Positions 20,141 through 28,724 of a stretch of 36,548 nucleotides of DNA are shown here, one piece after another (positions within the stretch are counted from its first letter, which is position 1; each line of letters opens with the position of its first letter). A program made the translations under genes and the position numbers. The notes beneath the pieces were generated by a model, which had not been told where the DNA came from, did no database searches, and saw only the letters and a list, made by a program, of their open reading frames with translations. The stretch comes from Neisseriales bacterium (GTDB lineage Bacteria > Pseudomonadota > Gammaproteobacteria > Burkholderiales > UBA11063), in the NCBI GenBank assembly GCA_008017155.1, contig SSGX01000063.1, positions 1 through 36,548 of the forward strand, read 5' to 3'.

Positions 20141-21593
20141 GTCCGCGTTCTATTGTATAAACAGAGATTGGCTCACTTCTTCCTCTTAAAATGTGTGCAC
20201 CAAGGTCGGTAAAGTTGAATTGATCTTTGACTGCTGTAACGGTTGCTTCGCTTATTAATAATGGAACTTTTAGCTGTTTAGTAAATTGCTCGAGTCTTGA
20301 AGCTACATTAACTGTGTCACCGATTGCTGTATAATCAATGCGCTTTTCAGATCCAATATTACCAATTACTGCAAGACCAGTATGAATTCCAATTCCAATT
20401 TCGATTTGTGGTTTGCCTTCAGCTTGCCAACGAGACCGTAATTTTTCTAGCTCATCCTGCATTTCGAGTGCTGCTTTCACTGCATGATATTCTTGTAGTG
20501 GATCATCAAGTGGTGCACCAAATTCAACCATAATCCCATCACCAAGAAATTTATCGAGCATTCCTTGATTACGGAAAATTACTTCCACCATTACAGAAAA
20601 ATATTCATTTAAAAGCGAAACAACTTGCTCTGGATTAGATTTTTCAGATAGTTTTGTAAATTGTCGGATGTCTGAAAATAACAAAGTGATTTTTCGCCGT
20701 TCCCCACTTAACTTTACCGAATCTTCGGAACTGATGATTGATTCCATAATATGCTGTGATACATAGCGAGTAAAACTTAGCCGAAGGCGTTCTCGCTCCT
20801 GTAATCCTTGAGCCATATTATTGATTTCTCTTGCTAATTCGGAAAACTCATCATCGCCGGAAATATTTATTTTTTGGCTTAGATCACCTTTATCAATTGC
20901 TTTTACCCCCTTGTGTAATTTATGAAGTGACTCTGTTTCTTGACGGGAAAGAAACCAACCAACAATCAGTGCTAAAATCAAAGTAATACCAAATGAAAAT
21001 AGCCCAAAAATGAAAAGGCGATTCAGTCTTGTGGTAATTATTGAAGCATATATATTAACTCCAACAGTGGCTAGATAATTACCCCTATTATCAAAAATTG
21101 GGGCATAGCCCATTAGCCAATCACCCCACTCGTCGGAAATAAATTTTTTTGGAGAGTATAATTGATTGAGGTGTTTATTTAGTTGTGTTTTTATTACCTC
21201 ATTAGCAGTCTCACCAACAGGCGAAAAATTTTTGCTATTACTTTCTTCTGCATCAACTAAATAGGTAAACTCATCTTTATTTATACTTACAGGTTGCAAA
21301 ATATATACATATTTTACATAAATATCATCTCTTCTATTTATGTCCCGAATTGTGCGTAGTTCGTGCTGAATTTTAAAGTAATCATTGGAGTCTTGTTTAG
21401 GGGATTTTTTAAGTCGCGCTAAGGAATCTAAATCAACTGAAGTTGCGGCAGTTGCTGCAACCGAAGTAACCTTACTGTGTAATTCACTTAAAATAAGTTT
21501 TTTTATATGAAAATAGGTAATACCAAGACCTACAGAAGTACTTACAACTGCAGTTCCAACTAAAGAAATATATAACTTACTTCTATATTTCAT
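20127..21593 (-). CDS. Membrane-bound class III adenylate cyclase with periplasmic sensor and HAMP
   Basis: Predicted cAMP-forming receptor, 488 residues. It has TM1 (about 7-28), a periplasmic Cache-like sensor domain (about 30-190, with GDWLMGYAPIFDNRGNYLA), TM2 (about 193-215), a HAMP linker (about 216-270) and a class III cyclase domain (about 298-480). Metal-binding aspartates are D308 (LLFSDIRQF) and D352 (KFLGDGIMV); base-recognition residues K348 and T422 (DYTAIGDTVN) indicate ATP rather than GTP; N429 and R433 are the transition-state pair. All catalytic positions are present. The gene ends tail-to-tail with pagP and lies downstream of the GNAT gene with a 129-bp gap that may hold its own promoter. 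Confidence 0.9.
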   Translation of the reverse strand: MKYRSKLYISLVGTAVVSTSVGLGITYFHIKKLILSELHSKVTSVAATAATSVDLDSLARLKKSPKQDSNDYFKIQHELRTIRDINRRDDIYVKYVYILQPVSINKDEFTYLVDAEESNSKNFSPVGETANEVIKTQLNKHLNQLYSPKKFISDEWGDWLMGYAPIFDNRGNYLATVGVNIYASIITTRLNRLFIFGLFSFGITLILALIVGWFLSRQETESLHKLHKGVKAIDKGDLSQKINISGDDEFSELAREINNMAQGLQERERLRLSFTRYVSQHIMESIISSEDSVKLSGERRKITLLFSDIRQFTKLSEKSNPEQVVSLLNEYFSVMVEVIFRNQGMLDKFLGDGIMVEFGAPLDDPLQEYHAVKAALEMQDELEKLRSRWQAEGKPQIEIGIGIHTGLAVIGNIGSEKRIDYTAIGDTVNVASRLEQFTKQLKVPLLISEATVTAVKDQFNFTDLGAHILRGRSEPISVYTIERGLNQI

Positions 21594-21626
21594 GGCATTC
21601 TGATATTAATTGGTAAATATTAAAAT

Positions 21627-21635
21627 ATTGTATCA
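21627..21635 (-). promoter_or_regulatory. Possible extended -10 for the adenylate cyclase gene
   Basis: Read on the minus strand this is TGATACAAT, a TGn-extended -10, in the 129-bp gap upstream of the cyclase ATG. No good -35 is visible. Confidence 0.4.
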
Positions 21636-21722
21636 TAACTATTGGGGTAGCTTTGGAAAGTATTTGAAAATTACTCTTCTAGCCGCTAAAGTTGGCTAAA
21701 ATAATTAAAATACTGTAGCTAT

Positions 21723-22223
21723 TTATAGAATAAGGTATTCACTTGCTAGTATTGCCATGATATATTGTGATGCATATCTCCCATTTCTCAGGTATGACTC
21801 ACGAAGTAATCCTTCTTGTTTGAATCCTAATTTTAGATATAGCTGGTATGCTTTTTCATTATCAGTGAAGACATCAAGCCATAATCGATGTGCATTTAGC
21901 TCTTTGAAGGCGATCTCTTTAATTAATTCAAGAGTAACTTTGCCTATTCCAGCCCCTTTTTTTGTAATAACAATTCGCCGCAGATTTATTGAGCTGCTAG
22001 AATTTAGTACATCATCAAGAATTACATAACCCACAAGAGATTGAGTCTCTTTATTGATTATGACATAGTGTCTTATGTTTGGATTAGTGAGGGAAGATAA
22101 ATGTTCTTCTTTGCTCCATTGATAGACATACATAGCATTTTCAGGATGTTGTTCTGCTTCTAATACAAGAGATAAATCCTTAGGCTCAGTTTTTCTAATC
22201 TCTATTTGAAAATGATTTAACAT
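21723..22223 (-). CDS. GNAT-family N-acetyltransferase
   Basis: A 166-residue acetyl-CoA-dependent acetyltransferase. Motif A, with the pyrophosphate-binding turn, is RRIVITKKGAGIGKVTLELI. A helix with the conserved Asn (FTDNEKAYQLYLKLGF) and the strand QEGLLRE follow, as in the RimJ/RimL/SpeG branch. The substrate cannot be read from sequence; candidates are a protein N-terminus, a polyamine or a small amine. Its ATG follows the lysR stop with no gap (TAA then ATG), so translation is coupled to that regulator. Confidence 0.85.
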   Translation of the reverse strand: MLNHFQIEIRKTEPKDLSLVLEAEQHPENAMYVYQWSKEEHLSSLTNPNIRHYVIINKETQSLVGYVILDDVLNSSSSINLRRIVITKKGAGIGKVTLELIKEIAFKELNAHRLWLDVFTDNEKAYQLYLKLGFKQEGLLRESYLRNGRYASQYIMAILASEYLIL

Positions 22224-23126
22224 TTATTTTTTAATCCTTCCAAAGCATTCATCAATAAAATTAATGAAAGTTTTTACTAATTGTGTATTGTGCTCCTGAA
22301 TCCTTACCAGATAAAAATGTAATTCGCCAAATGAGTAATTTGGAAGAGCTTTTATTATTTTACCTGATTTTAGCTCTTCCTGAAACAGATAGTCCCATCC
22401 ACCACAGATCAATTTATTGCTAAGAACCATTGGTTTACAATGAAGAGCATTATTATTGTAAATATTAGCCTTATTCATTATTCTCGTACTTACCTTGCCA
22501 GTTTCTAGGTTGGTAACCTCAATTTCACATATTGGTTTTAGGCTATTTGACAATAATCCGGTATACATATGTTTTTCTTCGAGTTCTTCAATGGTTTTTG
22601 GTAAGCCATTTTTTTCTACATACTCTGGAGTGCAGTAGAAATGTCCAGTTACACTTGCTAGATGTCTAATTTTTAATGTTTGTTGGTTTGGACGATGATT
22701 GATAATAGCTATATCAATTCGATCCCTAAATAAGTCAATATCACGATTCTGATAACATATTTCCAACTGGGCTTCTGGATGATTTATCAAAAAGTCCGGT
22801 AAATAGGGGGAAATAATATGGTAAGACATTACGGTTGGAAGTACTATTTTTAATGTACCCTTGGTTTTTTGTGATTTGGCACTAAGATTGGTTACAAGCT
22901 CATCAAGGTATTTTTGTTGATCTTTGACACCTTCATACAATGTCTTTCCTGCTTCAGTTAATTCAAAATTCCGAGTACTTCGCATAATTAATTTTATGCC
23001 CAACTCCTCTTCAAGAGCCTGTAAGCGCCTACTAACTGTTGCCTGCGACATACTTAATCTTTTTGCTGCATTAATGAGGCTTCCGGTTTCAACAATTGCG
23101 ATAAAAATGAAGATATCATTAAACAT
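22224..23126 (-). CDS. LysR-family transcriptional regulator
   Basis: A 300-residue regulator with an N-terminal winged HTH (about 1-60: AIVETGSLINAAKRLSMSQA, then TVSRRLQALEEELG) and a periplasmic-binding-like effector domain (about 88-295). The domain order and length are standard, and the opening resembles the CrgA/AaeR-like subgroup. It lies 6 nt after ubiD and directly before the GNAT gene in the same direction, whereas many LysR genes are divergent from their target. The effector is unknown. Autoregulation through the ubiD promoter is possible but not shown. Confidence 0.93.
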   Translation of the reverse strand: MFNDIFIFIAIVETGSLINAAKRLSMSQATVSRRLQALEEELGIKLIMRSTRNFELTEAGKTLYEGVKDQQKYLDELVTNLSAKSQKTKGTLKIVLPTVMSYHIISPYLPDFLINHPEAQLEICYQNRDIDLFRDRIDIAIINHRPNQQTLKIRHLASVTGHFYCTPEYVEKNGLPKTIEELEEKHMYTGLLSNSLKPICEIEVTNLETGKVSTRIMNKANIYNNNALHCKPMVLSNKLICGGWDYLFQEELKSGKIIKALPNYSFGELHFYLVRIQEHNTQLVKTFINFIDECFGRIKK

Positions 23127-23132
23127 TTGTCA

Positions 23133-24599
23133 TTACCTGCTAAATATCTGATTATATAATTCTTCCATTTTAGCATTAACCTGTGGTTCAGGTAGTATAA
23201 TTTCACCCCATTCGCGAGTAGTTTCGCCATGGATTTTGTTGGTTGCATCAATTCCCATTTTGCTGCCTAATCCTGCAATTGGGGAAGCAAAATCCAGATA
23301 ATCGATTGGCGTGCGGTCTATCATTGTAGTATCACGTAATGGATCAACCCGGGTCGTAACTGCCCAGATAACATCTTTCCAATCACGAATATTAACGTCA
23401 TCATCTACAACAATAATGAACTTAGTATACATAAACTGACGCAAAAAGCTCCAAATACCAAGCATTACCCGTTTGGAATGCCCAGCATAGCGTTTCTTGA
23501 TCGAAACAACCGCTAGGCGATAGCTACAACCTTCTGGTGGTAAGTAGAAATCAACTATCTCGGGGAACTGTTTTTGCAATAATGGAATAAATACTTCATT
23601 TAGTGCTTCACCCAAAACAGCCGGTTCATCAATCGGTTTTCCTGTATAAGTACTATGATAAATAGCATTTTCCCGCATAGTGACTTTTTCAATAGTGAAT
23701 ACTGGGAACTGTTCTTGTTCATTGTAATAGCCAGTATGATCACCATAAGGACCTTCTAGTGCTGTTTCATTGGGGTAGATAAAGCCTTCAAGGACAATCT
23801 CGGCATAAGCAGGGACTTGTAAGTCTGATAATAGGCAGGAGGTTAACTCTGTGCGACTACCACGTAACAATCCAGCAAACTGATACTCGGATAAGGTGTC
23901 TGGTACTGGTGTAACTGCACCAAGGATAGTCGCTGGATCACAGCCTAAAACAACCGCTACCGGGTATGGCTTATCTGGATTTGCTTTGCAGTGTTCGAGA
24001 TAATCAAGTGCTCCGCCGCGGTGAGAGAGCCAGCGCATAATAACCTTATTTTTGGCAATTACCTGTTGGCGGTAGATTCCTAGATTTTGACGTTTTTTAT
24101 ATGGACCACGCGTAACTACCAATCCCCAAGTAATTAACGGTGCAATATCTCCTTTGTGGCAATGCCAGATCGGTAATGCTCCTAAGTCAACATCTGCTGC
24201 ATCGATTATAATTTGATGAACAGGTGCTTTAGATATTGTCTTTGGCATCATATTGTAGAGTTGTTTTAGCATTGGCAATTTAGAAAAGGCATCCTTGATT
24301 CCTTTTGGTGGCTGAGGTTCCTTTAATTCTGCTAAGTATTCACCAACTTTACGTAGTTCGGTGATATTGTCTTTACCCATACCCAGTGCAACTCTACGCG
24401 TAGTACCGAATAAATTACCCAAAACCGGCATATTATAGCCAGTTGGCTTTTCGAATAATATCGCGGGACCCGTATTTTTTAATACTCTATCACAGAAGCT
24501 AGTCATTTCCAGATGGGGTGAAACTGGGGTGTCAATTTTTTTTAATTCACCGATTAATTCCAATTTTGCTATAAATTCACGTAAATCACGATATTCCAT
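23133..24599 (-). CDS. ubiD: 4-hydroxy-3-polyprenylbenzoate decarboxylase UbiD
   Basis: Decarboxylates 4-hydroxy-3-polyprenylbenzoate in ubiquinone synthesis using the prenylated FMN cofactor made by UbiX. 488 residues; it aligns along its length with E. coli UbiD (497). Shared landmarks are [69 protein letters not shown] (cofactor and catalytic Glu region), [14 protein letters not shown] and the C-terminal [19 protein letters not shown]. The ribosome site AAAAGG stands 5 nt before ATG. It heads a minus-strand run ubiD-lysR-GNAT. Confidence 0.97.
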   Translation of the reverse strand: MEYRDLREFIAKLELIGELKKIDTPVSPHLEMTSFCDRVLKNTGPAILFEKPTGYNMPVLGNLFGTTRRVALGMGKDNITELRKVGEYLAELKEPQPPKGIKDAFSKLPMLKQLYNMMPKTISKAPVHQIIIDAADVDLGALPIWHCHKGDIAPLITWGLVVTRGPYKKRQNLGIYRQQVIAKNKVIMRWLSHRGGALDYLEHCKANPDKPYPVAVVLGCDPATILGAVTPVPDTLSEYQFAGLLRGSRTELTSCLLSDLQVPAYAEIVLEGFIYPNETALEGPYGDHTGYYNEQEQFPVFTIEKVTMRENAIYHSTYTGKPIDEPAVLGEALNEVFIPLLQKQFPEIVDFYLPPEGCSYRLAVVSIKKRYAGHSKRVMLGIWSFLRQFMYTKFIIVVDDDVNIRDWKDVIWAVTTRVDPLRDTTMIDRTPIDYLDFASPIAGLGSKMGIDATNKIHGETTREWGEIILPEPQVNAKMEELYNQIFSR

Positions 24600-24640
24600 G
24601 CTTACCTTTTCTTTTTAGATTAGTCTTAGTTACTTCCGTT

Positions 24641-24669
24641 ATATTAAATGAGTTTAGGGTAATAATCAA
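24641..24669 (-). promoter_or_regulatory. Sigma70-type promoter for ubiD
   Basis: On the minus strand a -35 TTGATT (24669-24664) and a -10 TAATAT (24646-24641) are separated by exactly 17 bp. The predicted start is near 24634, giving a ~35-nt leader to the ubiD ATG. Confidence 0.6.
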
Positions 24670-24682
24670 ATATAAATTGTAT

Positions 24683-24688
24683 TATAAT
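24683..24688 (+). promoter_or_regulatory. Candidate -10 for the exported protein gene
   Basis: Consensus TATAAT lies about 40 nt upstream of the preferred ATG 24727. It is back to back with the ubiD promoter, so the 24600-24726 spacer works in both directions. The -35 is weak. Confidence 0.45.
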
Positions 24689-24726
24689 CTCTGATAAACA
24701 GATTTAAAAATTAAATGGGATTGAGT

Positions 24727-25623
24727 ATGCGAAAGGTTAGATTTTTACTTGTATTATCAGTAGTCTCGATTAATATAGCTGCAAATGCAGAAGATTGCTT
24801 TGCCAGATATAAACCACAAATTGATAATAAAAAAATAATGCTAGCTTATAATAGTAATAGACCTGATAAATATATGCTTGGAGTGGCAACAGAGGATGAG
24901 AGTAAATTATGTGTAACAACATATCCAAAATTAACCCAATTTCTTGATAAAAACTATAAGCGACAGCTTATTGGAGAATCTTCGGTTACTGTTGGCTGGA
25001 ATTATCTTGCAATAAATAACAAAGTAGTTTACGATTTCGTAGCTGATATTAGCCCAGATAAAATTCGGGCGGATAATGATGATTTATTAAAAGATACCGA
25101 TTTTAAAAGTTATACAGTTGATAATCAGGCACTATATAAACCTGTGTCAATCATTAATAATCAATATGCATGTTACTATCATCAGCAATTCTCGATGGCA
25201 ACTGCGATGGCACACCCATACACGGTTAATGAATTACTATGTTCAAAAGCTGGGGATTCTTCCGCTACGCTAAAAATTAGCCAGATTGCAGATGAAAAAC
25301 AGATAGTAGGTAAATTATTGCAAACTGATCTAATAAAGAAAGGTATAGCCAAAACTAAAATAGCACCAAGCAAAATTTCAAACTATGAAGAATTAAGTGC
25401 TGCCTTAACTGCAAGTCAGGATAGCCAGCTAGGTTGTATCGCTGGTACGATTAATGGGGATAATAGCGGATTTACAATTGACAAGCTAAATAGCGATGGT
25501 ACAATAAATATTACCTTTGGCTTAACCAGTGATATTCACGCTTGTAGCGGTATTTTCCTTCCACTAAAAATCACTAATGTAAAACCATTAATGGCTATTA
25601 AAAAAGTAACTATTGTTAATTGA
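24727..25623 (+). CDS. Exported protein of unknown function
   Basis: A 298-residue protein I do not recognise. It has a clear Sec signal peptide (1-21, MRKVRFLLVLSVVSINIAAN then Ala) with cleavage before Glu22, so the mature chain is periplasmic or secreted. The mature part has six cysteines (including Cys24 and Cys62), an even number that would allow three disulfides, and no membrane helix or lipobox. ATG 24727 is preferred to ATG 24715 because GGGA/TGAG lies between the two and the signal peptide then begins normally. It has its own promoter and is closed by a strong terminator, so it is probably monocistronic. Confidence 0.75.
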   Translation: MRKVRFLLVLSVVSINIAANAEDCFARYKPQIDNKKIMLAYNSNRPDKYMLGVATEDESKLCVTTYPKLTQFLDKNYKRQLIGESSVTVGWNYLAINNKVVYDFVADISPDKIRADNDDLLKDTDFKSYTVDNQALYKPVSIINNQYACYYHQQFSMATAMAHPYTVNELLCSKAGDSSATLKISQIADEKQIVGKLLQTDLIKKGIAKTKIAPSKISNYEELSAALTASQDSQLGCIAGTINGDNSGFTIDKLNSDGTINITFGLTSDIHACSGIFLPLKITNVKPLMAIKKVTIVN

Positions 25624-25663
25624 GAAATTTCTCTTTTTGGGTTATATTCTTTAAAAGAATGCG

Positions 25664-25717
25664 ACTAATAAATAAAAAGCATCCGTGTAAAAACGCGGAT
25701 GTTTTTTATTTATTAGT
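25664..25717. terminator. Long bidirectional terminator hairpin
   Basis: A 24-bp stem (25664-25687 with 25694-25717; 22 Watson-Crick and two G-T pairs) encloses a TAAAAA loop. Its GC-rich core (25680-25687 with 25694-25701) is followed by a T-rich arm on both strands (25702-25710 on plus). It ends transcription of the exported protein gene; the guaD promoter begins a few bases later. Confidence 0.85.
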
Positions 25718-25721
25718 GACC

Positions 25722-25727
25722 TATAAT
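25722..25727 (+). promoter_or_regulatory. Candidate -10 for guaD
   Basis: Consensus TATAAT lies just after the terminator and 32 nt before the ATG. The ribosome site AAGGG (25746-25750) falls between the predicted start and ATG 25760. No good -35 was found. Confidence 0.5.
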
Positions 25728-25759
25728 CCGTTCTGTAGTTTTTAGAAGGGATTACAAAA

Positions 25760-27094
25760 ATGAAAACATTATACAGAGGGAAAATATTTAGTTTTACAAA
25801 TAAGGCAACTTTAGCAAATCTGCAAGGTGTAGTGCCAGATAGTTTATTTGTAAATGATGAAAAATTCATATTTTTAAGAGATGGGGCAATTATTGTTGAA
25901 TCCGGTAAAATAGTTGCAATTGGTGATTATCTAGATATTAAAAACCAGCTTCACGCAGAAGATAAAGAAGTAGATTATAGAGGAAAACTGATAACTCCAG
26001 GTTTTATTGATTCGCATATGCATGCCACTCAGACTTCAGCAGTCAGTGCTTATGGCGAAAAATTATTAACGTGGCTTGATAATTACATTTTTCCGGGTGA
26101 AGTCGCATTTAATAGCGAACAATCAGCCAGTCGTGAGTACGAGATATTATTGAAGCAATTATTTAAAAATGGAACCACAACAATTTGTGCATATTTGCCA
26201 AGTTCCTATGATGGCGCAGATTTGCTATTTGAAATTACTAATAAATATAAAATGCGTGCGGTAATGGGTAATACCATTATGACTGATGGTAACCCTAAAC
26301 TAATTACTAATGGCGAAACCAGTATGCTAATTAGTGAGAAGCTTTATAATAAATGGCATAAAACCAACCGATTATCATATGCATTGACTCCACGCTTTGC
26401 ATTAAGTTGCACGGATGAAAGCATGGGCTTATGCAAAGAATTTGTAGAGTCGCATTCTGATGCTTATATGCAGACACATTTATGTGAAAATGTAAATGAG
26501 ATTCAGGATACCTTAGCTAAATTCCCTTGGGCAAAGGATTATCTTGAAGTTTATGAGAAATACGGGCTAGTTCATGATAAATCAATCTTTGGGCATTGTA
26601 TCCATCTATCTGATAGTGAATGGAGCCGGATGACGGAAGCTGAAGTGATATTTGCCAATTGTCCAATTAGTAACAATTATTTAGGTAGTGGGTTATTCCG
26701 TTATGATGAAGCAATTAAAAGAAATGCAAAACTAACATTGGCAACTGACTGGGCAGCAGGTAATACCTTATCCATGTTAAGAGTAATGGATGATGCCTAT
26801 AAAGTGGCAATGCTAAATTCGTTCAAACTGGAAACACTAACTCGCTGGTATTCAGCAACACTTGGTTCGGCAAAAGCATTAGCATTGGATGGCTATATTG
26901 GTAGTCTTGAAGTAGGTAAAGAAGCAGATTTCATCGTATTGGATCCTGAAGCAAATGAACTATTAAATTATCGTTTGGAAAGCAGTTATGATCTACTAGA
27001 CTATCTATTCTCGGTGAGTTCACTCGGAGATGATCGGATAGTCGCTGCGACATATGTTTATGGCGATAATGTTTATACAAATAGTTCTAATTAA
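25760..27094 (+). CDS. guaD: Guanine deaminase
   Basis: Zinc amidohydrolase (444 residues) that deaminates guanine to xanthine in purine salvage or breakdown. Metal ligands are His86 and His88 (PGFIDSHMHATQ), the His in QTHLCENVNEIQ, the His in FGHCIHLSDSEW and the Asp in ATDWAAGNTLSML. NCPISNNYLGSGLF and IGSLEVGKEADFIVLDP match the family closely. Compared with E. coli GuaD, the usual HxHxPQ carries Thr for Pro (HMHATQ), and TDIGAG reads TDWAAG; both are small changes close to the active site. It is followed by a possible RNA element and an MFS transporter in the same direction. Confidence 0.93.
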   Translation: MKTLYRGKIFSFTNKATLANLQGVVPDSLFVNDEKFIFLRDGAIIVESGKIVAIGDYLDIKNQLHAEDKEVDYRGKLITPGFIDSHMHATQTSAVSAYGEKLLTWLDNYIFPGEVAFNSEQSASREYEILLKQLFKNGTTTICAYLPSSYDGADLLFEITNKYKMRAVMGNTIMTDGNPKLITNGETSMLISEKLYNKWHKTNRLSYALTPRFALSCTDESMGLCKEFVESHSDAYMQTHLCENVNEIQDTLAKFPWAKDYLEVYEKYGLVHDKSIFGHCIHLSDSEWSRMTEAEVIFANCPISNNYLGSGLFRYDEAIKRNAKLTLATDWAAGNTLSMLRVMDDAYKVAMLNSFKLETLTRWYSATLGSAKALALDGYIGSLEVGKEADFIVLDPEANELLNYRLESSYDLLDYLFSVSSLGDDRIVAATYVYGDNVYTNSSN

Positions 27095-27112
27095 CAGGAT
27101 TAAAAGGCTCCC

Positions 27113-27150
27113 TTCTAAGGCTGTAGCATGAAAATGTTGCGGTCTTGGAG
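27113..27150 (+). ncRNA. GNRA-capped hairpin in the guaD-MFS spacer
   Basis: A 17-bp hairpin (27113-27129 with 27134-27150) with a GAAA tetraloop at 27130-27133. Six pairs are G-U in the plus-strand RNA, so the structure is specific to that strand, and there is no T tract after it, so it is not a standard terminator. It lies 18 nt after the guaD stop and 34 nt before the MFS ATG. A role in mRNA stability, processing or regulation of the transporter is inference. Confidence 0.5.
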
Positions 27151-27184
27151 TGTTATTTGGAGCTTGAATTGAAGGGGTAAAAAG

Positions 27185-28453
27185 ATGAGATGTGCAAATA
27201 AATGGTTACAATGGTCAAGTGCCGAGTTATTTTTTATTTTTAGTGTGATTTCAGGGGTGATGTTTGGGGTTTTTAGTGGTCCAATTGCCAAATCAATGCA
27301 TTTAAGTGATACGGCATTAGGTTGGTTATCCGGTATTTTTTTTATAGTGTATGCGATAACCCAGTTTTTTTCTGGTCAATTATTCGTGATTTTTTCAGCA
27401 AGAAATGTATTGCTTATAAGTACGCTGGTTTCTGCTGCTGGAGCACTTTTATTTAGTATGACTAATAGCATTTTTATGTTATTTACTGCCCGGATAATGC
27501 TGGGGGTAGGTCTTGCGGCTACTTTTGTTGGGGTGCTATTCGTTGCGCAAAATAGTTTTGAAGCAAAAACCTTTCCCGTTATTTCTTCATTAAGTCAGAG
27601 TCTTGCCAATTTATGTGCTGGGATATTTGGTTTTATAGCTTTCATGTTAATCAAAGGTGGGTTTAGAACTCCATATATTGCCTTATCAATAGTATTTGTA
27701 ATTTGTGCAGTGCTGGTATTTTTATTTTTTGATAAAAACCAGAGCAACAATAAATCTGCGAGTCAGCAGGTTCCATTTATTGCTGGCTTGAAGAAAATTC
27801 TGAAAAACTCTCAAGTCTGGTATGCCTCATTATATTTTTCAGGCTTATTTGGTGCAGTACTGACTTTTGTTGATTTATTTGATGTTTCATTTCAAATGAA
27901 TGCATTTCATGAGAGCTTTAGCAATGCAACTATTCTTAATTCAATGATTCCCTTTGGTCTGACAGCTGGTGGCTTAATTCTCGGAACATTGGCTCAGAGA
28001 TTAAATAACTATGTTATTCCAGCTCGTTTCGCTGGACTACTTGCAGTTATAAGTTTTGCAGTAATTTTATTCGTAAGGTTTGATTCAGCCAGTGCAAACC
28101 TTATTGTTGGCACTATTTGTGTATTATTTGGTGTTGGTTGTAGTGGATCTATTCTTGCCTTCCAATGTGTTCAGAAAAATATTGCTGAAGCTGAATTAAG
28201 ACCGCTTGCAACGTCGTTTGTACTTACTTTCTCATATATATTTTCGGGCTTAATTGAGCAACCTGTAGTTGGTGATTTTATTGCCAATACTGAACTTGGT
28301 ATTATCAATCCGGGTAAGAAAATATTTGTTTACCATTGGATATTTAGTTCAACAGTCCATGATAGCTGGTATAAGTACAATATGGGTTTATACTTTGTTT
28401 TTGCCACACTAATTATTAGTTTCATTGCCAGCTGTTTCTTCAAACAAAACTAA
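27185..28453 (+). CDS. Major facilitator superfamily transporter
   Basis: A 422-residue inner-membrane protein with about 12 hydrophobic segments in two halves separated by a charged loop (about 182-205, DKNQSNNKSASQQ). The MFS motif-A-like loop between helices 2 and 3 reads GQLFVIFSARNVLL (degenerate), and RIMLGVGLAATFVG resembles the helix-4 motif. The N-terminus GVFSGPIAKSMHLSDTALGW recalls nitrate/oligosaccharide-type or small-metabolite MFS carriers, but the substrate is not readable. AAGGGG (27172-27177) precedes ATG 27185. Co-direction with guaD suggests purine or related uptake as a hypothesis only. Confidence 0.85.
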   Translation: MRCANKWLQWSSAELFFIFSVISGVMFGVFSGPIAKSMHLSDTALGWLSGIFFIVYAITQFFSGQLFVIFSARNVLLISTLVSAAGALLFSMTNSIFMLFTARIMLGVGLAATFVGVLFVAQNSFEAKTFPVISSLSQSLANLCAGIFGFIAFMLIKGGFRTPYIALSIVFVICAVLVFLFFDKNQSNNKSASQQVPFIAGLKKILKNSQVWYASLYFSGLFGAVLTFVDLFDVSFQMNAFHESFSNATILNSMIPFGLTAGGLILGTLAQRLNNYVIPARFAGLLAVISFAVILFVRFDSASANLIVGTICVLFGVGCSGSILAFQCVQKNIAEAELRPLATSFVLTFSYIFSGLIEQPVVGDFIANTELGIINPGKKIFVYHWIFSSTVHDSWYKYNMGLYFVFATLIISFIASCFFKQN

Positions 28454-28461
28454 CTCTTTAA

Positions 28462-28495
28462 AATAAGCCAGAGATTTTAAACTATCTGGCTTATT
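28462..28495 (+). terminator. Hairpin after the MFS gene, probable terminator
   Basis: An 11-bp perfect stem (28462-28472 with 28485-28495) has a 12-nt loop. On the plus strand only TTATT precedes AAACC, so the T tract is poor; on the minus strand the tail is T-richer, although no minus-strand gene lies nearby. Confidence 0.5.
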
Positions 28496-28600
28496 AAACC
28501 TGATCGCTTTAATGGTCATTTTTCCCTCACAATCTTACCTTTTACAATCTTTTTTTAGGTCTAAATTTAACTAAGGGCAGCTTTAGTCATTTACCTTGTA

Positions 28601-28662
28601 GATAGTGTAAAATGCAATACTAAATTTAAGGTTAAGCGAATAAGCATTGGATAGTGTAAAAT
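28601..28662 (+). repeat. 13-bp direct repeat upstream of glyS
   Basis: GATAGTGTAAAAT occurs exactly at 28601-28613 and 28650-28662. Each copy contains TAAAAT, a plausible -10, so these may be duplicated promoter elements, or an operator, upstream of the glyS ATG at 28725. No good -35 is visible for either. Confidence 0.5.
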
Positions 28663-28724
28663 TATGTAATTATAAAAATGCTTTGATTAGCAAGCTGATA
28701 TCAAATAAAGGAATTAGATCTAAG

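Noticed and set aside
21680-21698. Short stem TAGCC/GGCTA between the GNAT and cyclase genes
   Set aside because: There are only five pairs with a nine-base loop and no T run on the minus strand; this is insufficient for a terminator.
27095-27184. Known purine (guanine) riboswitch in the guaD-MFS spacer
   Set aside because: I do not see the three-way junction layout or the conserved loop-loop partners; only a single long hairpin is visible.
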